Source: Smittia aterrima
Taxonomy: Eukaryota; Arthropoda; Insecta; Diptera; Chironomidae
Length of the DNA: 64,000 nucleotides
Assembly (NCBI GenBank): GCA_033063855.1
Contig: CP093830.1
Span: forward strand, 19,220,854 to 19,284,853
Direction: 5' to 3'
Shown here in pieces: positions 59,473 through 64,000 of the stretch; within the stretch, counting starts at the first letter, position 1, and every line of letters begins with the position of its first letter. Position numbers and translations under genes: made by a program. Below the pieces are notes generated by a model. It made no database searches and was not told where the DNA came from. It saw only the letters and a list, made by a program, of their open reading frames with translations.

Positions 59473-62400
59473 GTAAATATAATGATGCATTTTATAGATT
59501 AAATATAGAGAAAAACGACATTTAGTACAATAAATCTCATTTATTAAAATACACATGTTGTCTAACTCAAGTCGAGAAATAGATGTAGACAGATAGAGTG
59601 TGATAGAATGATAAATTCTCTCTGGTGACGATATATTTCTATATGAAACATTTATGGATTTATGTTGGAAACTACTGAAAATTAGAATTTTAGTTCTTTA
59701 AATTGCTGTCGGTTGATAAATTTGCGAACGCAGCTGATGAAAAGCGTCGTCTCGCTGGATCCAAACACAAAGTTTTCGCTTAAAATCTGTTACAATACCG
59801 CAATCTCATACAACATGGAAAACATATATAAATAATCTTGTTCTGTCACAGCTAAGCAAGCACTCAAACTGTGTAGACAAAGATGAAGAAATATTCGTAG
59901 CGACATCAATTTTTAGCTCAAAAAATAAGGAAACGACCAATAAGAAGTTGAAGCAAACAAAAGAGGAAATCCGAGCGTGATGATCTCGGTAAAGCGTTTG
60001 AGAGAGGAAAATAATAAATTTTTCTATTATCTTGAGGTGGATATTGCAGAATATTTAGTTTTCTTCTCTTACTATAAAGTTTTGATGTATTTGAAGTTCT
60101 TACGTTTTTTTTTATCTAACTCGACTGTTCTGTTTCAATTAAAATCAAATACGTAACACGAGGAGGTGAAGATGTGAAAAATGTTGAACTACAAGAGATT
60201 GGTCAATGTGTATTTAAAGATAATTTGTGTGTATGATAGAAGTTTAAGGTTGTCTAGCTCAGTCGACGCTGATTCAACTTAACGAGCAACCTACAATTTT
60301 GAGATTAACTTCGTTGACATGACGAGTAGAATTTCTAATCAGAGATGTGCAATCAACGCTTTCCACATCAATCAACAACAACTCGGATTAGATTTTCACA
60401 TTTCGAATTATCTACTCGAACAAATCAACGAATGTCAGAGCTCATTGCACTGAAGAAATTAATAAAAATTCACAAGTAAACTGATAACACAATGAGAGCA
60501 ATAAAACTTTTTTATTTTTGCAGATAGAAAGAAGTGAAAGAGAGAGAGAGAATATACGACAAAGAGTGAAGTGTCAAACATCATCTCGTAACGTAAAAAG
60601 ATTTCACAACATAAATTATTAGCGAAAAGTTTTCAATATTTTGCGTGTGCTACCGACCGCCACAAACTTTCAGCGATAAATCAATTAAAGCTTTGACGTT
60701 AATCGGTTCAAGCCAAAAGGAAATGGGATAGACACCTCTGAATAGCTCAGAACAAAAACATTTAAGAAGTAGAAGGAAAATTACTAAACATATAATCATG
60801 TATCTCGCTTTTAATCTTCTTTTCTTGTATTTTCTGTTTAATAGCAAATGTGTTTGTTGATGTTATTGAGAAAGAATTTCTAGAAGTTTTTCAAAAGAGA
60901 AAGAGGAGAGCGTTCGCGTTACAGTAGCATTAGATTTCTTTCAAACAGTTTTTCAATTTCTTCAAATCTTTTTACCTTTTCGTGGGCTTTAAAAAGCGTA
61001 CAAGGAAGCTTAAGTAAACGAGGAGCTGGAGAAGTAAATTGTTTTGCATTGTAACGGAGAATAAGCTTGGGAACATTCCACTTTTCACATTGATTAAGTA
61101 TTCGTTATGATTTCATCTTCAGCTTGATACTCTTTGATAGTTTTTCTTTTTCGAGCCCTTAATCTACCCCAGAGCTTAATTTAGTTATCAAAAGAAATAT
61201 TTAATTCTCTTTCTTTTCTTTCTGTTACGCTGATGTGAATGATCAAGATTTTTCTCCATTTTTTTTTCTTCTTCTTCAATAATACAAATATTAATAACAA
61301 CTGGCATTTCATATGTTTAATAATTTTAACAACTTTTTTTTCAATAAATTTTCTATTAAAATTTTTCAATCATTTTTTTTAACATATTTATTTCATTAAC
61401 ATTTTACTTTTTTTTCTGCAATCTTAGTTTAAACGTCTACGATTTGTTATGCCTTCGGTAACATTTTCAAAAAGAGCTTTCTCTTCGATAGAGTGAGAGG
61501 AAAGAAAAAGCCTTTTTTTTTGGTTTTTGTCTTTGATGTTTCTCGTTGTGGGTGGGAAAAACGTAACTTTATGGCAATAACTGACGTGAGAACTGAAAAA
61601 ACTTGACAATAAGCGAGTAAAGCTTGCAATTTGATGCTCATTAAATACGTGAGGGAAACTCAAAGGAAATTCAGAAAGTTTTCATTTAGAAAAGTTTGCA
61701 GGAAAAAGGAAACAACAATCGACGTTAGTCATGAGAAACGAAAGCTTTAGAACTTTTACAGAATTTCATGTTTTTTTGATGAACGAAGGATGGAAATTCG
61801 GTGATATCTTTGTCTCTGTTTTAAGTCTCCTAAAGTTCTTCGTCTTATTGTGTTGGTATTTTCAATAAATGAATTATTCAAAATCATACAAAACTCTTCA
61901 CACATATAGGTTTTAATATTGCTCATTGTTTTTTGCGTTTCGCCAGTGTAAGATATTCCGCCACCGCCTTCACTTTTTAGATAAGAAGTTTGTTCTTTTT
62001 TATTTTTTGTTAAATAAGAAGATTCATTTAAGAGAGGTGGATCCTTCTGCACAAGTTTTCCTCGAATCAGATTAAGTTGCGCACATTCCTATCTTCAAAC
62101 TTTCCACAGAAACTTGTAAGGATAATAACTTTCTCTTGAGCACAACAATGAGCCATCAAAAAACATCATCACAACTACTTAAAGAGAATCAGCTACGTCA
62201 CGATCGATCAATAACAAGTGAGTTTTGTTATTAAAGTTTAGTTGGCGCTACTTGCAATGAACGAACTGGCCAAGAACTCTTAAATTTGCATTGGGATTTA
62301 AATTCTCATTAGAAATCAAATTTATTTGTTGTCAAACAACAAATATCTTTGAATTTAAAATCGTTTTCGACGCTCATCAAATTATTTTTCGGAAGTTATT

Positions 62401-63217
62401 CATTCGATAGTGATACGACAACCTTTATCTTGTAACAAATACAATGCTTCTACGAATATATCACGAGACTCATCCAGAATACATTGTATTCGCGAAAACT
62501 TGCTCTAGTTTTTGATTGGAACGTAGGTGAAGGGTGGGGTAAGGGGGGGATTGGGAAGGATCAGCTTCATTTGTGTGTTGTCTGTCTCTGCTGAAGCACC
62601 GTCGTTGCGGTTCGAACCCAAAAGCTATTTTGAGGCTTTCTCGCATGTTCGGAAGTGACTTTCTATCAGAAAATTTCATCCCTTTCATTAATTTCCCTAA
62701 ATTCTCTCTCTTTGACTGCCTGATGTTCGATAAGGAAACGTCTTCGTCTTCTAAAAGATTCTAACTGTAAATTTCTTGATAAGAAATCGATAAATTAGCT
62801 TTTTTTTCTCCCTTATTATATTTTTTTTACTCCATTCGAACATGAAAGATTATCACAATTTATGATGAAAGCGAATCGAATGAAACTGCCCGCGTAAAAA
62901 GTGCACTTATGTGTACTCTTTCACAATGCTCCTCGATAATAGAATATGCTTGAAACATTTCTTTAGTTTTTTTTTCTTGCTGATCTAAGCTAATCTACAA
63001 TGAAAGCTGCTTTGATGATCTAGACGCCTCTTTGCTACAGTTTTTTTTCTTCTTCTATTTTCTTCATTAACTTGATTAAACAAAACAAGAAAACTAACAC
63101 TTCATCGTAAGGCTGAATACAGACCCATTGGAGGTGGTTTAAACAGATTTCTTTAATAAAAACTTCTTTTGGATTCAAAACATTATATTTCTTTTCTTTT
63201 TGGGGCTGATTTAAAAG
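59473..63217. other. Non-coding stretch, probably intronic
   Basis: Rich in poly-T and microsatellite-like runs (GAGAGA near 60540). If the exons at 59398 and 63218 belong together this would be one 3.7-kb intron. One small secreted-peptide-like frame lies at 60650-60799 (-). No RNA gene or transposon recognised. Confidence 0.4.
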
Positions 63218-63354
63218 TCTTGTGGATCTTTAAACTGAAGGCTCACAAGGACAACTCTCTCCTTGAATTGATTGATGGAACTCATAACTGGAACGGCGTG
63301 GCTTCTAGTCGTCCACCAATAAAACGCAAAACTATCGATTCTCGTTTGAGTTAA
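63218..63354 (+). CDS. Candidate 3'-terminal exon of an unidentified plus-strand gene
   Basis: 137 nt, starting in phase 1 after a pyrimidine-rich stretch (TTTCTTTTCTTTTTGGGG) and ATTTAAAAG. It ends at TAA (63352-63354) with AATAAA 95 nt further on (63449-63454). Residues include KAHKDNSLLELIDGTHNWNG and then SSRPPIKRKTIDSRLS, with codon choice like the neighbouring genes. It would splice in phase with 59398-59472. The family is not recognised. Confidence 0.35.
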
Positions 63355-64000
63355 AATACATTTTCTTTGATGATTTTTTTTATGCACGCACTTTCAAAAA
63401 CAAGATTTCTTCTACAATGTTTCGCTACAATGTCAATTTTCCATAATCAATAAACTATATCCTCATATATAATTCTACCCAACTCTTTTTTTTTCGCTAA
63501 TAAATGTAATTCATCAACTTCAATAATGCGACGTTTTTATTTACTTTTTTTTTCTCTTTTTTTTCTTAATAACTCAACTCATTTTCATTAATATTTTTCA
63601 TGAACATTTTTATCATCTCCTCCCATTGTTAAAAACGTTTTTTATATGAAATAACAAGAATTAACATATCACTGCATAACACATTTGCTTTCGATTTGTG
63701 TTTTTAATTCGTTCACTTGTGTTTCTATTGAATTTTTCAATTCTGCAATAAATGAATGAAGAAGTATAAAATGTAATTGGATGTTTTTCAATTTGTGTGG
63801 TAATGAGATCTCCCGAGTTTTCACACTGGAGTTCATTAGAATAAATGATTTGATGATAAATAAACAGTCGGCGAGAGATTTGCGGGGGAGAAATCCAGCA
63901 AATTGAATTGAAAAATTGATGAACAACATTGAGTTTTGTCGGTGAGGTTTGAATTGTTTTTCTTTGGAAGAAAATTTCAAGATATCTCATGATGGAAAAT
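63355..64000. other. 3' flank, no gene seen
   Basis: Possible 3' UTR with AATAAA at 63449, then AT-rich sequence with long T runs. The overlapping minus-strand open frames at 63661-63990 have no protein features. Confidence 0.5.

Noticed and set aside
60530..60600. Exon-like segment after TTTTTGCAG near 60.53 kb
   Set aside because: Translation is a GAGAGA microsatellite artefact and its phase does not match the nearby candidate exons.
62604..62620. B-box-like GGTTCGAACCC suggesting a tRNA
   Set aside because: No matching A-box, acceptor stem or anticodon arm could be drawn around it.

Overview
This window is eukaryotic and almost certainly from a fly-like insect. It is AT-rich, most introns are short (about 50-70 nt) with GT-AG ends, and the recognisable proteins are insect versions: a thioester-containing immune protein, Skeletor, and filamin/Cheerio with a short internal-promoter isoform. 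A single-exon LRR-BTB protein of a kind I associate with midges suggests a nematoceran dipteran, possibly a chironomid. The taxon is inference. I rebuilt gene models by hand from reading frame, splice signals and intron phase; nothing was checked against transcripts or databases.

Layout. 0.25-0.8 kb (-): Mesh1, a ppGpp/NADPH hydrolase. 3.1-5.1 kb (+): pyruvate kinase, with two perfect CRE palindromes upstream. 5.1-9.4 kb: no gene seen. 9.5-14.9 kb (-): complete 10-exon thioester-containing protein (TEP) with an intact GCGEQ site and a tRNA-like gene inside its eighth intron. 16.2-17.3 kb (-): two-finger C2H2 factor. 21.5-21.9 kb (-): small nuclear-looking protein of 101 aa. 23.5-26.2 kb (-): cationic amino acid transporter. 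27.5-28.8 kb (-): PHYHD1-type Fe(II)/2-oxoglutarate dioxygenase. 30.9-36.4 kb (+): Skeletor, with a GC-AG first intron and a reading-frame problem in a proline-rich linker. 37.7-53.5 kb (+): filamin, 20 coding exons in the longest form, with a 15-nt microexon, a phase-neutral two-repeat cassette exon and a separate first exon for a C-terminal isoform. 54.2-55.0 kb (+): uncharacterised protein with a possible zinc finger. 55.4-56.6 kb (-): LRR-BTB protein, divergent from CHMP3/Vps24 at 56.9-57.7 kb (+). 57.7-64.0 kb: mostly non-coding, with two candidate exons sharing phase that may belong to one plus-strand gene.

The genes do not form a pathway; this is ordinary insect gene order. The most informative parts are the filamin isoform architecture, the tRNA-like element nested in the TEP gene, and the Skeletor frame break. 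I found no CRISPR array, transposase or prokaryotic-style cluster.
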